From positions 434,001-498,000 of the forward strand of contig NZ_JBKFFP010000003.1 in NCBI RefSeq assembly GCF_046506625.1: a DNA stretch of 64,000 nucleotides, written 5' to 3'. Below, one piece after another: positions 43,916 through 51,969 of the stretch (position 1 is its first letter; the number at the start of each line of letters is the position of its first letter). A program made the translations under genes and the position numbers. This stretch comes from Zhengella sedimenti (GTDB lineage Bacteria; Pseudomonadota; Alphaproteobacteria; Rhizobiales; Rhizobiaceae). Under the pieces are notes generated by a model, which did not search any database, had not been told where the DNA came from, and was given only the letters and a program-made list of their open reading frames with translations.

Positions 43916-46045
43916 CTACATGACGCCGCGGGCCATCCCCGGAACCGAGGCGATCTGCTTCAACGCGGTCTTGAGCGCCTCCTTCTGGTTCTTGTCGAGC
44001 ATGTCGACCGATACGGCGTTGGAGGGTTTCAAGCCGGCGTCGAGATCGCGGCTCTGCTGCTGCAGCATCAGGCTGAGCAGGATGCTGTGCGCCGACAGGA
44101 CGGATTTCAGGTCGCCGGCATTGCCGATCTCCCGCTCGATGAGACCCTCGATCCGCGCGCGCGTGCTGTGAACAGCAACGTCATGGGCAAGCGCCATCAC
44201 CCGGGCCGCGGCAACCACGGCGAACAGGCCGTAGGCCTTGAGGTCCAGCCGGCCGTTCTCGGTGCGGAAACCGCCGAACAGGGTGAACGGGCTTGGAGGC
44301 TCCGGGATGTTGGCCGCCATGTGGCGCGGCAGCACCGCCTTCGGGCCGCCCTTGGCCCAGGCGTAGTCGAACAGGTCGTGCCCAAGGGCGAGGTCGCCGT
44401 GAACCGGCAGGAGATCGAAGAAGATGTCGACGTTGAGGAGATCCTCGGGCGTCGTGCGGCCCGTCCAGCCGTCGACCCGTTTCTTCCAGGTCTCCAGCGA
44501 ACCGCGGAACTCCGGATTGGTGGCCATCACATTGCCCTTGCAAAGGGGCACTCCGGCCGCGTGCAGGGTCATGGTCATCTTTTCCGCCATTGCGGCGAAC
44601 CAGCGGTCTTCCGGTCCGTCCGGCTCGCCGGCGGCAAAGACGATGGCGTTGTCCTGGTCTGCCGCCAGCAGGCTTTCGCCGCGTCCTCCCGAACCCAGGA
44701 CGAGAACGGCATAGGGACAGGGCGGTCCGCCCTTGCCTTCCTCCTGCATTTCCCTTTCGGCCAGTTGCGCTGCGCGGCGCGTCAGCGAGCGCAGTTCCTC
44801 GCTGGTGATCTCGGCGACGAGGCGGGCGTCGAGGCCTTCGCGGATCAGCAGCGACACCACCGACGGTAGGGTGGCCCAGGCTGCGGCCATTTCCCCAGAC
44901 GATCCCGCGGTCTCGATGGCGTCGTCCAGCTTGATGGCCGCGCCGGCGCGCAGCTTGAGCAGGTCGCGGGCCGAGACGATTCCGGTAAGCCGGCCGGCAT
45001 TGTCGCGCACGGCCAGATGTCGGAAGCGCAGCCGGTCCATGCGGCTCATCGCGCGGTATGCGAAGGCTGCCTCGCGGATGGAGGCCAGTGGCCCCTTGAC
45101 GAGGTCGCCTGCCGTGCGGGCAAAGGCATCCACGCCGCGGCTCGCGATCTCGCGCATGACGTCGCGCTCCGTGACGATGCCATATTCGGGCACCGGGCGC
45201 CCCTGCGCAGCCTGCGGATGCACGAAGACCGACGAGATGCGGCGGTCCGTCATCAGGTTCACCAGGTCGCGCAGGATCATCGCCCGGTCCACCACGACGG
45301 GCGGCTTGCTCATCATGTCGCCGACGCGATGCTGGTAGGCATAGGGGTCGAACTGGCTGAAGGTGCGCTGAAGCTGCGTTTCGCCGCCGTCGATGACCGG
45401 TGCCGCCCAGCCGGCCTTGCGGGCGGCCTCGCTGTCGGTGCCCTGTCCCGACATGCGCAGGGTGGCGCGCTCGGCTTCGCCCAGCGTGCGGATGCCGACC
45501 GCTTCCAGTTTCGGCACCAGGGCGGTGAAGATCTCGGCCGTGGCCACCGCGTCGCCCAGGGCGGAATGCCGGCCGACAATGGCGACATCGAGCCACGAGG
45601 CGATCACATCGAGCGAGTATTCCGGCAGGTTGGGATTGGCCAGTTGCGCCAGAAGGCGCACGCACAGGGTGCGCGGCCGGGTCCAGCGCATGCCCGCGCG
45701 CACGCATTCGCGTTCGAGGACAGCCACGTCGAAGCCGATCGCATAGCCGACGACCAGCCGTGTGCCGATGAACGCCTGCATGGCGCGCCAGACTTCCGGA
45801 AAGGGCCGCGCCAGCCGCACCATGGCGTTGGTGATGCCGTGGATGGCGCTCGACTGGGCGGGGATCGCCTCGCCCGGATCGACGAGTTTCTCGAACGAAT
45901 CGGCCGGCCTGACCTTGCCATTGTCGATATGAACGGCGCCGATCTGGACAATGCGCGCCTTTTTCGGATCCAGCCCCGTGGTCTCCGTATCCAGCGATAC
46001 CGCGTTGAGCATGGACAGGGGCGTCGCGCCCGTGACGTGTTTCAT
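43916..46045 (-). CDS. Fusion of DnaQ-like exonuclease, CBS pair and DUF294 nucleotidyltransferase
   Basis: 709 residues in three parts. Residues ~12-175 are a DEDDh 3'-5' exonuclease: AVSLDTETTGLDP, SSAIHGITNAMV and the His/Asp motif GRHSALGDAVATAEIF. Residues ~270-400 hold two CBS domains (MTDRRISSVFVHPQ, IVTERDVMREIA, HLAVRDNAGRLTGIVSARD) that usually bind adenine nucleotides. The C-terminal part is a DUF294 nucleotidyltransferase with GSGGRGESLLAADQDNAIVF, then its helical tail (IPEPPSPFTLFGGFRTENG). Start at 46045 gives the normal exonuclease N-terminus. Substrates are unknown; the parts suggest nucleotide-controlled processing of a nucleic acid or signal. Confidence 0.88.
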   Translation of the reverse strand: MKHVTGATPLSMLNAVSLDTETTGLDPKKARIVQIGAVHIDNGKVRPADSFEKLVDPGEAIPAQSSAIHGITNAMVRLARPFPEVWRAMQAFIGTRLVVGYAIGFDVAVLERECVRAGMRWTRPRTLCVRLLAQLANPNLPEYSLDVIASWLDVAIVGRHSALGDAVATAEIFTALVPKLEAVGIRTLGEAERATLRMSGQGTDSEAARKAGWAAPVIDGGETQLQRTFSQFDPYAYQHRVGDMMSKPPVVVDRAMILRDLVNLMTDRRISSVFVHPQAAQGRPVPEYGIVTERDVMREIASRGVDAFARTAGDLVKGPLASIREAAFAYRAMSRMDRLRFRHLAVRDNAGRLTGIVSARDLLKLRAGAAIKLDDAIETAGSSGEMAAAWATLPSVVSLLIREGLDARLVAEITSEELRSLTRRAAQLAEREMQEEGKGGPPCPYAVLVLGSGGRGESLLAADQDNAIVFAAGEPDGPEDRWFAAMAEKMTMTLHAAGVPLCKGNVMATNPEFRGSLETWKKRVDGWTGRTTPEDLLNVDIFFDLLPVHGDLALGHDLFDYAWAKGGPKAVLPRHMAANIPEPPSPFTLFGGFRTENGRLDLKAYGLFAVVAAARVMALAHDVAVHSTRARIEGLIEREIGNAGDLKSVLSAHSILLSLMLQQQSRDLDAGLKPSNAVSVDMLDKNQKEALKTALKQIASVPGMARGVM

Positions 46046-46203
46046 TGCCTCGCCCTCCCGGCCGGTCCGTTTCGCCGGCACACTTGCACGCTGATACCGG
46101 CGCAACCTTGATCAGAGTCAGGCGCCGCGGCAAGGCGACGAAAGTTCAGCCCGTCGCGGCGGGATATCTTGACGCGGCCTGTCCGGGTGCCCACACAGGC
46201 CGC

Positions 46204-46653
46204 ATGAGCGACGAACCTTTCTGGAAGACGATACCGCTGGAGGCGATGAGCCGGACCCAGTGGGAGAGCCTGTGCGACGGCTGCGGCAAATGCTGCCTGG
46301 CGAAGCTGGAGGACGAGGACACCGGCGAAATCTACTGGACGTCGGTCGGTTGCCGCCTGTTCGATGCCGGCTCCTGCCGCTGTAGCGACTATGCGAACCG
46401 TGCCGCGCTCGTCGCCGACTGCGTGCAGCTTACGCCGGAAAACGTGCGCACCATCGCCTGGCTGCCATCCACCTGTGCCTACCGGCTGGTAGCGGAAGGC
46501 GAGGACTTGCGCTGGTGGCATCCGCTGGTCTCCGGTTCGCGGGAAACCGTTCACCAGGCCGGCGTTTCGGTCAGGGGCCGGGTCAGCGCCTTCGAGCAGG
46601 ACCTCGCCGCCCCAGAGGACTATCTGCCGCACATGCTGGACGGCGAGCCCTGA
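46204..46653 (+). CDS. YcgN family cysteine-cluster protein (UPF0260)
   Basis: 149 residues with seven or more Cys in the UPF0260 pattern: LCDGCGKCCLAKLED, SVGCRLFD, SCRCSDYANR, VADCVQL and PSTCAYRLVAEG. The spacing suggests an iron-sulfur or zinc cluster related to the CxxCxxCC proteins. The start MSDEPFWKT is the family start. Role unknown. It is followed 74 bp later by the SnoaL-like gene; shared transcription is possible. Confidence 0.92.
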   Translation: MSDEPFWKTIPLEAMSRTQWESLCDGCGKCCLAKLEDEDTGEIYWTSVGCRLFDAGSCRCSDYANRAALVADCVQLTPENVRTIAWLPSTCAYRLVAEGEDLRWWHPLVSGSRETVHQAGVSVRGRVSAFEQDLAAPEDYLPHMLDGEP

Positions 46654-46727
46654 AGCGGCCGCGGGCGGGTTGAACCCGGCGGTAACCTTCTGCATTGTCC
46701 GACGCCAACAATTGCGAGAGGACCAAG

Positions 46728-47144
46728 ATGAACCCCGATGAAACCCGCGCGCTCGTCCGGCGCTACCTCGACGCCTTCAACGCTTCCGACCACGAGGCCA
46801 TGCTTGCTGTCCTGGCCGAGGACGTCGTGCATGACATCAACCAGGGCGGCCGCGAGATCGGCAAGGACAAGTTCCGCTGGTTCAATGCCATGATGGGCAA
46901 GCATTACGACGAGACGCTCGGCGACATCGAGATCATGGTGAACGAAACCGGCAGCCGGGCGGCTGCGGAATTCACCGTACGCGGCACCTATCTTGCCACG
47001 GCGGAAGGCCTGCCGCCTGCCAACGGCCAGTCCTATTCCCTGCCCGCGGCCATCCTGTTCGACGTCGACGACGGGCTGATCAGCCGGGTGACGACCTACT
47101 ACAATCTCTCCGACTGGATCGCCCAGGTTTCCGATGACCGTTGA
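46728..47144 (+). CDS. SnoaL/NTF2-like protein
   Basis: 138 residues of the NTF2-like (ketosteroid isomerase-related) fold. Pattern: LVRRYLDAFNASDHEAMLAV, LAEDVVHDINQGG, FRWFNAMM, AAEFTVRGTYLAT and the final YYNLSDWIAQV. Members include isomerases and small binding proteins; a specific reaction is not assignable. The ATG at 46728 has GAGAGG upstream and is preferred over TTG at 46695. Its last codons overlap the start of the GNAT gene by 11 bp, so the pair is co-translated. Confidence 0.85.
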   Translation: MNPDETRALVRRYLDAFNASDHEAMLAVLAEDVVHDINQGGREIGKDKFRWFNAMMGKHYDETLGDIEIMVNETGSRAAAEFTVRGTYLATAEGLPPANGQSYSLPAAILFDVDDGLISRVTTYYNLSDWIAQVSDDR

Positions 47145-47724
47145 GGTGCGGCGTCTGACGGCGGACGAAGTGGAGCGCTCGATCGACGCGCTGGCACGGT
47201 TACGTATCGTCGTCTTCCGTGCATTTCCCTATCTGTACGATGGCGACTTCGCCTATGAGCGGCGCTACCTGAAGACCTACATGGAATCGCCCGACGCCGT
47301 CGTCGTGGGCGCCTATGAAGGCCGGCAGCTTGTCGGGGCGGCCACTGCGTCGCCGCTGGCCGACCATTTCAGCGAATTCGCCGAACCCTTCGCGAAGGCA
47401 GGGCTGTCGCCGGAGCGCCATTTCTATTTCGGCGAATCCGTCCTCCTGCCGGCCTATCGCGGACGCGGCGTCGGCGTGCGGTTCTTTGACGAGCGCGAAC
47501 AGGCGGCGCAGGAGAAGGGGTTCGATGCCTGCGTCTTCTCCGCCGTCGTTCGGCCAGCCGATCACCCCATGCGGCCGGCTGACTACCGGCCGCTCGACGA
47601 TTTCTGGCGCAACCGCGGCTATGCGCGCATCGAGGGGCTGGTGACGGAATTTTCCTGGCTTGACGCCGGGCAACCGGCCGAAACCGCCAAGCCTATGGAA
47701 TATTGGCGGAAATTTCTCCGCTGA
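47134..47724 (+). CDS. GNAT family N-acetyltransferase
   Basis: 196 residues. The acetyl-CoA binding region ESVLLPAYRGRGVGVRFFDE carries the R/Q-x-x-G-x-G/A loop, preceded by VVVGAYEGRQLVGAATAS and followed by EQAAQEKGFDACVFSAVV. The substrate is unknown. The segment PMRPADYRPLDDFWRNRGY is conserved in a subgroup of small-molecule acetyltransferases. Overlaps the SnoaL-like gene. Confidence 0.88.
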   Translation: MTVEVRRLTADEVERSIDALARLRIVVFRAFPYLYDGDFAYERRYLKTYMESPDAVVVGAYEGRQLVGAATASPLADHFSEFAEPFAKAGLSPERHFYFGESVLLPAYRGRGVGVRFFDEREQAAQEKGFDACVFSAVVRPADHPMRPADYRPLDDFWRNRGYARIEGLVTEFSWLDAGQPAETAKPMEYWRKFLR

Positions 47725-47884
47725 CGGATGCCGGGTGCCATGCCGCGCGCCATGGCGGCAGATGAATGAAACATGAATGGCGGGTTCGGAACGGGTTCAG
47801 GGCGGCTGCCCTAGTCTTCAACCATGCCCGGACGAACAGCGGGCAGGAAACCAGAGAAAGCCCTGACAAACCCGGAGAGACCCC

Positions 47885-48259
47885 ATGTTCAAGACCATCC
47901 GCACCATCGCCCTTTCGACCATGCTCGGCCTCGGCGCCATCGCCGGTGCTTCCGCCGTTACCGCCACCCCGGCCGAGGCCGGTTCGCTTTCGATCGCCGG
48001 CAAGCATGGCCATGTGGAAGTCCGTTTCGGCCATGATCGCCATTACCGGCACGGACGCCATCACGGCGGCTGGAACAAGGGATGGCGGCGCGGTTACTGC
48101 AGCCCGCATCGCGCGGTGCGCAAGGCCCGCCGGATCGGCATGCATCGCGCACACATCCGCTTCACCAATCACCGCGTGGTGGCGGTGTCCGGCCGGATCT
48201 GGGGCCATCACCGCACGCTGCTTTTCGCCAATCAGCGCCACTGCCCGCGCATCCGCTGA
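47885..48259 (+). CDS. Small basic His-rich secreted protein
   Basis: 124 residues: signal peptide (TMLGLGAIAGASAVTATPAEA) and a mature part very rich in His, Arg and Gly (HDRHYRHGRHHGGWNKGWRR). A Cys-containing region follows, CSPHRAVRKARRIGMHRAHI, and ends in Cys (NQRHCPRIR). Pairs of Cys and many His suggest metal or acid-stress roles. I recall similar proteins in other Hyphomicrobiales, but function is unknown. Good ribosome site is not obvious, and the start is chosen by the signal peptide. Confidence 0.75.
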   Translation: MFKTIRTIALSTMLGLGAIAGASAVTATPAEAGSLSIAGKHGHVEVRFGHDRHYRHGRHHGGWNKGWRRGYCSPHRAVRKARRIGMHRAHIRFTNHRVVAVSGRIWGHHRTLLFANQRHCPRIR

Positions 48260-48281
48260 TCGCTGCATTCCATGCCGGATG

Positions 48282-48306
48282 ACGCCGGGGCCTTGCCCCG
48301 GCGTTT
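48282..48306 (+). terminator. Hairpin between convergent genes
   Basis: ACGCCGGGGC (48282-48291) pairs with GCCCCGGCGT (48295-48304) around a three-base loop, then TTC. A stable stem but a short T-run. Confidence 0.55.
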
Positions 48307-48319
48307 CCCGTTGGCGGGC

Positions 48320-49051
48320 CTATTGCCGGATGGCGAAGGTCACGTTCACATCGACGCTGTAGGTATTCTCCCCGGCCGCAACCGGCACGGCCTCGGCGGC
48401 TCCGCCGCGCATGGCCATGGGCGCGGCCATCGGGCGCGGATAGGGCCGGTTCGACACTTCGGACATTTCCAGGATCGGGCCGACGGCAACGCCGGCGGCT
48501 TCCGCAAGGGTCCGGGCTTTTTCGATCGCATCCGCCACCGCCCTGGTGCGCGCCTGGGCAAGGGCAGCATCCGGATTGGCGTTCGAGAAGCTCACCGAGC
48601 CACCCTGGTTCACGCCGAGGGAAACCGACATGTCGAGGATGCCCCCCAGCCGGGCCATGTCGCGAATGCGCACGGTCAGCGTGTTGGTCACTTCGTAGCC
48701 GGTGATGCGCGGGCCTTCGCCGCTGCCGTCGGACTGGCGCGGATACACGTAGCGCGGCTGGATGGAAAAGCCCGAGGTCTGCATGTCCCGGTCCTCGATC
48801 CCCTCCTTGCGCATGGCCTCGATGACCGCCGCCATGGCCTTGTTGTTGTCATCGAGGGCGGCGCGCGCGGTTGCCGCGTCGCGCAGGACAGTCAGCGAGA
48901 CCGTGGCCATGTCAGGCGCGAGGGCGACCTCGCCCTGGCCGGTGACGGCAATGCGCGGGGCAGGCTCCTGCGCGCCTGCCTGCATCGGCAGGGCGACAAG
49001 CAGGCCGGCGGCGAGGGCACGGGAAAGGTGACGGGACGCGGTTCTTTGCAT
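48320..49051 (-). CDS. SIMPL-domain (DUF541) periplasmic protein
   Basis: 243 residues with a signal peptide (LAAGLLVALPMQAGAQ) and one SIMPL/DUF541 domain. Visible features: ITVTGQGEVALAPDMATVSL-type opening (RIAVTGQGEVALAPDMATV), EDRDMQTSGFSIQPRYVY, ALAQARTRAVADAIEKARTL and the closing strand YSVDVNVTFAI. Relatives form ring-shaped multimers in the periplasm (BP26 in Brucella) and some protect against oxidative stress. Start 49051 follows AGGAGA. Its 5' end faces the tRNA gene with 110 bp between. Confidence 0.9.
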   Translation of the reverse strand: MQRTASRHLSRALAAGLLVALPMQAGAQEPAPRIAVTGQGEVALAPDMATVSLTVLRDAATARAALDDNNKAMAAVIEAMRKEGIEDRDMQTSGFSIQPRYVYPRQSDGSGEGPRITGYEVTNTLTVRIRDMARLGGILDMSVSLGVNQGGSVSFSNANPDAALAQARTRAVADAIEKARTLAEAAGVAVGPILEMSEVSNRPYPRPMAAPMAMRGGAAEAVPVAAGENTYSVDVNVTFAIRQ

Positions 49052-49161
49052 CGGAATCTCCTGGCAACTTGTTCCGGCATGGTTGCACCATTCAATTGCA
49101 GCGCGAATGCGGCGCAAGCGGCTTGTGCGGAGCGCAAAAAGAAACTAATCAGCGGGCCGGC

Positions 49162-49238
49162 GGGCCTGTAGCTCAATTGGTCAGAGCCGGCGGCTCATAA
49201 CCGCTTGGTTGGGGGTTCGAGTCCCTCCGGGCCCACCA
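49162..49238 (+). tRNA. tRNA with anticodon CAU, probably tRNA-Ile2
   Basis: 77 bases with a full cloverleaf and encoded CCA (49236-49238). Acceptor GGGCCTG pairs with CGGGCCC. The D arm is GCTC/GAGC, the anticodon stem GGCGG/CCGCT with loop CTCATAA, and the T arm GGGGG TTCGAGT CCCTC. The first acceptor pair is G-C, so this is not initiator tRNA. The variable region CTTGGTT after the anticodon stem fits the lysidine-modified tRNA-Ile2 rather than elongator Met, but the distinction is not certain. The accessory region begins directly after its 3' end. Confidence 0.9.
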
Positions 49239-49295
49239 TCCCGAAACCGGCTCCTTTGATTTCACCTTATTTTCTCTTTTGCTCCCGCTTTCAGG

Positions 49296-51053
49296 TTACC
49301 CGTGTGGTTGGCGGGCGTCATTTGCTCCGCTTCCGGTCCGGTTTCCGGAATTAACCGGCGCGCTGGCAAGCTGGCGCACCGCCTCTTCGACCGTCAGGAA
49401 AATCTTGTCCGGTCCGACCGCCGCGATGAGCCCAGTTGCCTCAGCCTCATGCGCGCCCCGGGCTGCTTCGAGGCGCGCAATCGCCACCTCGAGGCCCGCG
49501 TTACGCATTTCTGCGATACGGCGCGCCAGCAAATCCGCAGCGGTGATGTCGACAGCCAGGACGCCCGCGGCTTCCAGAACCACGATCTTCGACGCCTTGC
49601 GTTGCGCGGCGAGGGCTTCGTCCAGCGTTTCGAGTATGCGCGGCGTCGTGATGAAGTTCAGCGGCGCGCCGATCCCCAGGACCAGTACGCCGGGAACCCG
49701 CTCACCGTACTCATCGGCCCGGGCGCGCCACCAGACCGTGGTACCTGGAACCCGCAGGAGTTCGCCGGCCTGCGGTCGAAGAGACGCCTGGGCGGCGTGG
49801 AGAATTCCCAGCAGAAGGGCCATCGCCGCACCGGTCTGGACCGGAAGGACGATCACCAGAAGTGCCGCCGATATGGCAAGGATCAGTTCATCCGGGCTGT
49901 GCCGGAAGATATGCGCGAGCAGATGAGCCGGGAAGATGCGGCCCGCCACGAAGAGCAGGACGCCGGAGAGTGCCGCAACGGGGAGCGCTTCCAGCAGCCC
50001 GCCCGCGCCGAACAGCACGGCAAGCGCGAGCGCGGCGGCGACGATCGAAGCGAGCTGGCTCCGTGCCCCTGCCGCAGCGGCGACCGCGGTCCGCGGCGGG
50101 CTGGAATTGACGGCGAAGGCGCCGGCAAGCCCGGCAAGCACATTGGCGGCCCCGAGCGCGCCGATCTCCCCCGTCATGCGGTCGCGCCAGGGGCCGAAGG
50201 CTCCGACGGTGCGCGGCGCGTCGACCTTTTCGATGGCCGCGGTCTGGGTGATGCAGAGAAATGTGATCGTGAGAGCCGCAGGGATCAACGCAACGAACGT
50301 GCCTGCATCACGCAGTCCGTCGGGGAACCATGCCAGTCCGCCCGAAACCGGCCCAGCCCGCGGGAACCTGACCCCTTCGGGATCGACCAGCGCGGCAAAG
50401 GAGGCGGCTGCCGCGACAGCTGCCAGCGCCACTGGCCAGCGCGGCGCGAAACGGTGACCGAGCGCGCAGCAAAGCGCGACAGCGAGGCCGAGCGCAAGCG
50501 GCAAGGGATCGGCCGTCCCTCTGTCCCGCGCCAGGCGGAGCAGGGTTTCGCCCATGGAAAGCATGGGTATGTTGAGATTTAACAGCGACGGAAGCCGTCC
50601 AACGACGATATGCGCGGCGATGCCCGCCATGAGTCCCGCGCCGACCGGGGCCGACAATAGATCCGCAAGCCAGCCCAGCCGCAGGATCCGCACCAAGATC
50701 AGGAGTATTCCTACCATCACCGCCAGGACTGCGGCTGACGATTCCGCCCCGGCTGCTGCGGCGGCGCTGCCCGCGATTGCCCCGGCGATGACCGGCGAAA
50801 TGGTCGAATCGGCGCCCACGGAAAGGCACGGGCTTCTTCCGAGGGCCGCAAAGGCAAGTGTTGCTGCGGCGAAGGCGATAAGTCCGGAAGCCGGTTCCAA
50901 CCCTGCAAGCCTCCCGGTCGCAAGCTGCTCGGGGATGGCCACGGCCGCAAGGCTGATCCCCGCGAGAACATCCGCGCCGGGCCTTGCTTGCGCTAGCGTT
51001 GGGAAGGGGCGCCACGCGGCCGCCTCCGGCGCTGGCGATCGACCCTTGGTCAT
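49296..51053 (-). CDS. SulP-family anion transporter with STAS domain
   Basis: 585-residue SLC26/SulP transporter. The membrane domain carries RPGADVLAGISLAAVAIPEQ, SVGADSTISPVIAGAIAG and a late AVNSSPPRTAVAAAAGARSQ motif of the family. The cytoplasmic STAS domain is at the C-terminus (VLVLGIGAPLNFIT, then ILETLDEALAAQ). Transported ion could be sulfate, bicarbonate or another anion. Its ATG overlaps the PPK2 stop (ATGA), so it is the second gene of a PPK2-SulP operon running towards the tRNA. Confidence 0.9.
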   Translation of the reverse strand: MTKGRSPAPEAAAWRPFPTLAQARPGADVLAGISLAAVAIPEQLATGRLAGLEPASGLIAFAAATLAFAALGRSPCLSVGADSTISPVIAGAIAGSAAAAAGAESSAAVLAVMVGILLILVRILRLGWLADLLSAPVGAGLMAGIAAHIVVGRLPSLLNLNIPMLSMGETLLRLARDRGTADPLPLALGLAVALCCALGHRFAPRWPVALAAVAAAASFAALVDPEGVRFPRAGPVSGGLAWFPDGLRDAGTFVALIPAALTITFLCITQTAAIEKVDAPRTVGAFGPWRDRMTGEIGALGAANVLAGLAGAFAVNSSPPRTAVAAAAGARSQLASIVAAALALAVLFGAGGLLEALPVAALSGVLLFVAGRIFPAHLLAHIFRHSPDELILAISAALLVIVLPVQTGAAMALLLGILHAAQASLRPQAGELLRVPGTTVWWRARADEYGERVPGVLVLGIGAPLNFITTPRILETLDEALAAQRKASKIVVLEAAGVLAVDITAADLLARRIAEMRNAGLEVAIARLEAARGAHEAEATGLIAAVGPDKIFLTVEEAVRQLASAPVNSGNRTGSGANDARQPHG

Positions 51054-51889
51054 GCCTGCCTGGCCTTCGCGGAATGGTAGCGTCGCCGGATGTCCTCGAT
51101 GTCAACGCTTGCCGATGGCGTGCCGAGATGCATCTCCTCCAGCGTCGCGGCGATGATCCGCGCGACCGCGAGGTTGCGGTACCACTTGTGATCCGACGGG
51201 ATGACATACCATGGCGCCGCCTCGGTGCCCGTGCGCTGCAGCGCCTCTTCGTAGGCGTCCGTGTAGCGGTCCCAGAGCAGACGCTCGGTGTAATCGCTTT
51301 CGCTGATCTTCCAGCGCTTTTCCGGCGTGTCGAGCCGTTCCGCGAACCGCGCGAGCTGCTCCTCGGGGCTGATGTGAAGGAAGAACTTCAGGATCCGGGT
51401 GCCGTTTGCCACAAGCATGGATTCGAACGCGTTGATCGCGTCGTAGCGCGCACGCCAAACCGGTTCAGGCACCAGGTCATGGACACGCACGACCAGCACG
51501 TCCTCATAGTGCGAGCGGTTGAAGATCACGACCTCGCCGCGCGCAGGGGCGGCCCGGTGCGCGCGCCATAGGAAGTCATGGGCCGCCTCCTCTGGCGTCG
51601 GCTGCTTGAAGGCGGCAACACGCACCCCCTGCGGGTTCATGCCTGTGAACACATGCCGTATGGTGCCGTCCTTGCCGGATGCGTCGAGGCCCTGCAGCAC
51701 GATCAGCAAGGACTGCCTGTTGTCGGCGAAGAGCAGGTATTGCAGCCTGTCGAGCGCCGCCAGCAACTTGCCACGCTCCGCCGCGCCCTTGTCATGGGAA
51801 AGATGCGGCTCGGTTGCCGCCGGATCGCGGCCGGCAAGACCGGGCGCCTCACCCGGGCCGAGACGGTATTGTGCCATATGGTCGTTCAC
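51050..51889 (-). CDS. Polyphosphate kinase 2 family protein
   Basis: Transfers phosphate between polyphosphate and nucleotides, usually making NDP/NTP from polyP. The 279 residues contain Walker A in IVLQGLDASGKDGTIRHVF, GMNPQGVRVAAFKQPT, the Walker B and lid region VIFNRSHYEDVLVVRVHD, and ISPEEQLARFAERLDTPEKR, all standard for single-domain PPK2. Start is GTG 51889 with GAGGG upstream; ATG at 51877 is the alternative. Divergent from the N-ATPase operon with 80 bp between, so the two transcripts probably share regulation. Confidence 0.9.
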   Translation of the reverse strand: MNDHMAQYRLGPGEAPGLAGRDPAATEPHLSHDKGAAERGKLLAALDRLQYLLFADNRQSLLIVLQGLDASGKDGTIRHVFTGMNPQGVRVAAFKQPTPEEAAHDFLWRAHRAAPARGEVVIFNRSHYEDVLVVRVHDLVPEPVWRARYDAINAFESMLVANGTRILKFFLHISPEEQLARFAERLDTPEKRWKISESDYTERLLWDRYTDAYEEALQRTGTEAAPWYVIPSDHKWYRNLAVARIIAATLEEMHLGTPSASVDIEDIRRRYHSAKARQA

Positions 51890-51969
51890 CCTGATCCCTC
51901 GCTTTCCTTGTGACACCGCAGAAATATCATGGTAGCTTTTTCCTGATAAATTGAGGAGGAAAGTTCCGC

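Noticed and set aside
49162..49238. Initiator tRNA-fMet
   Set aside because: The first acceptor pair is G-C, while initiator tRNA has an unpaired first base.
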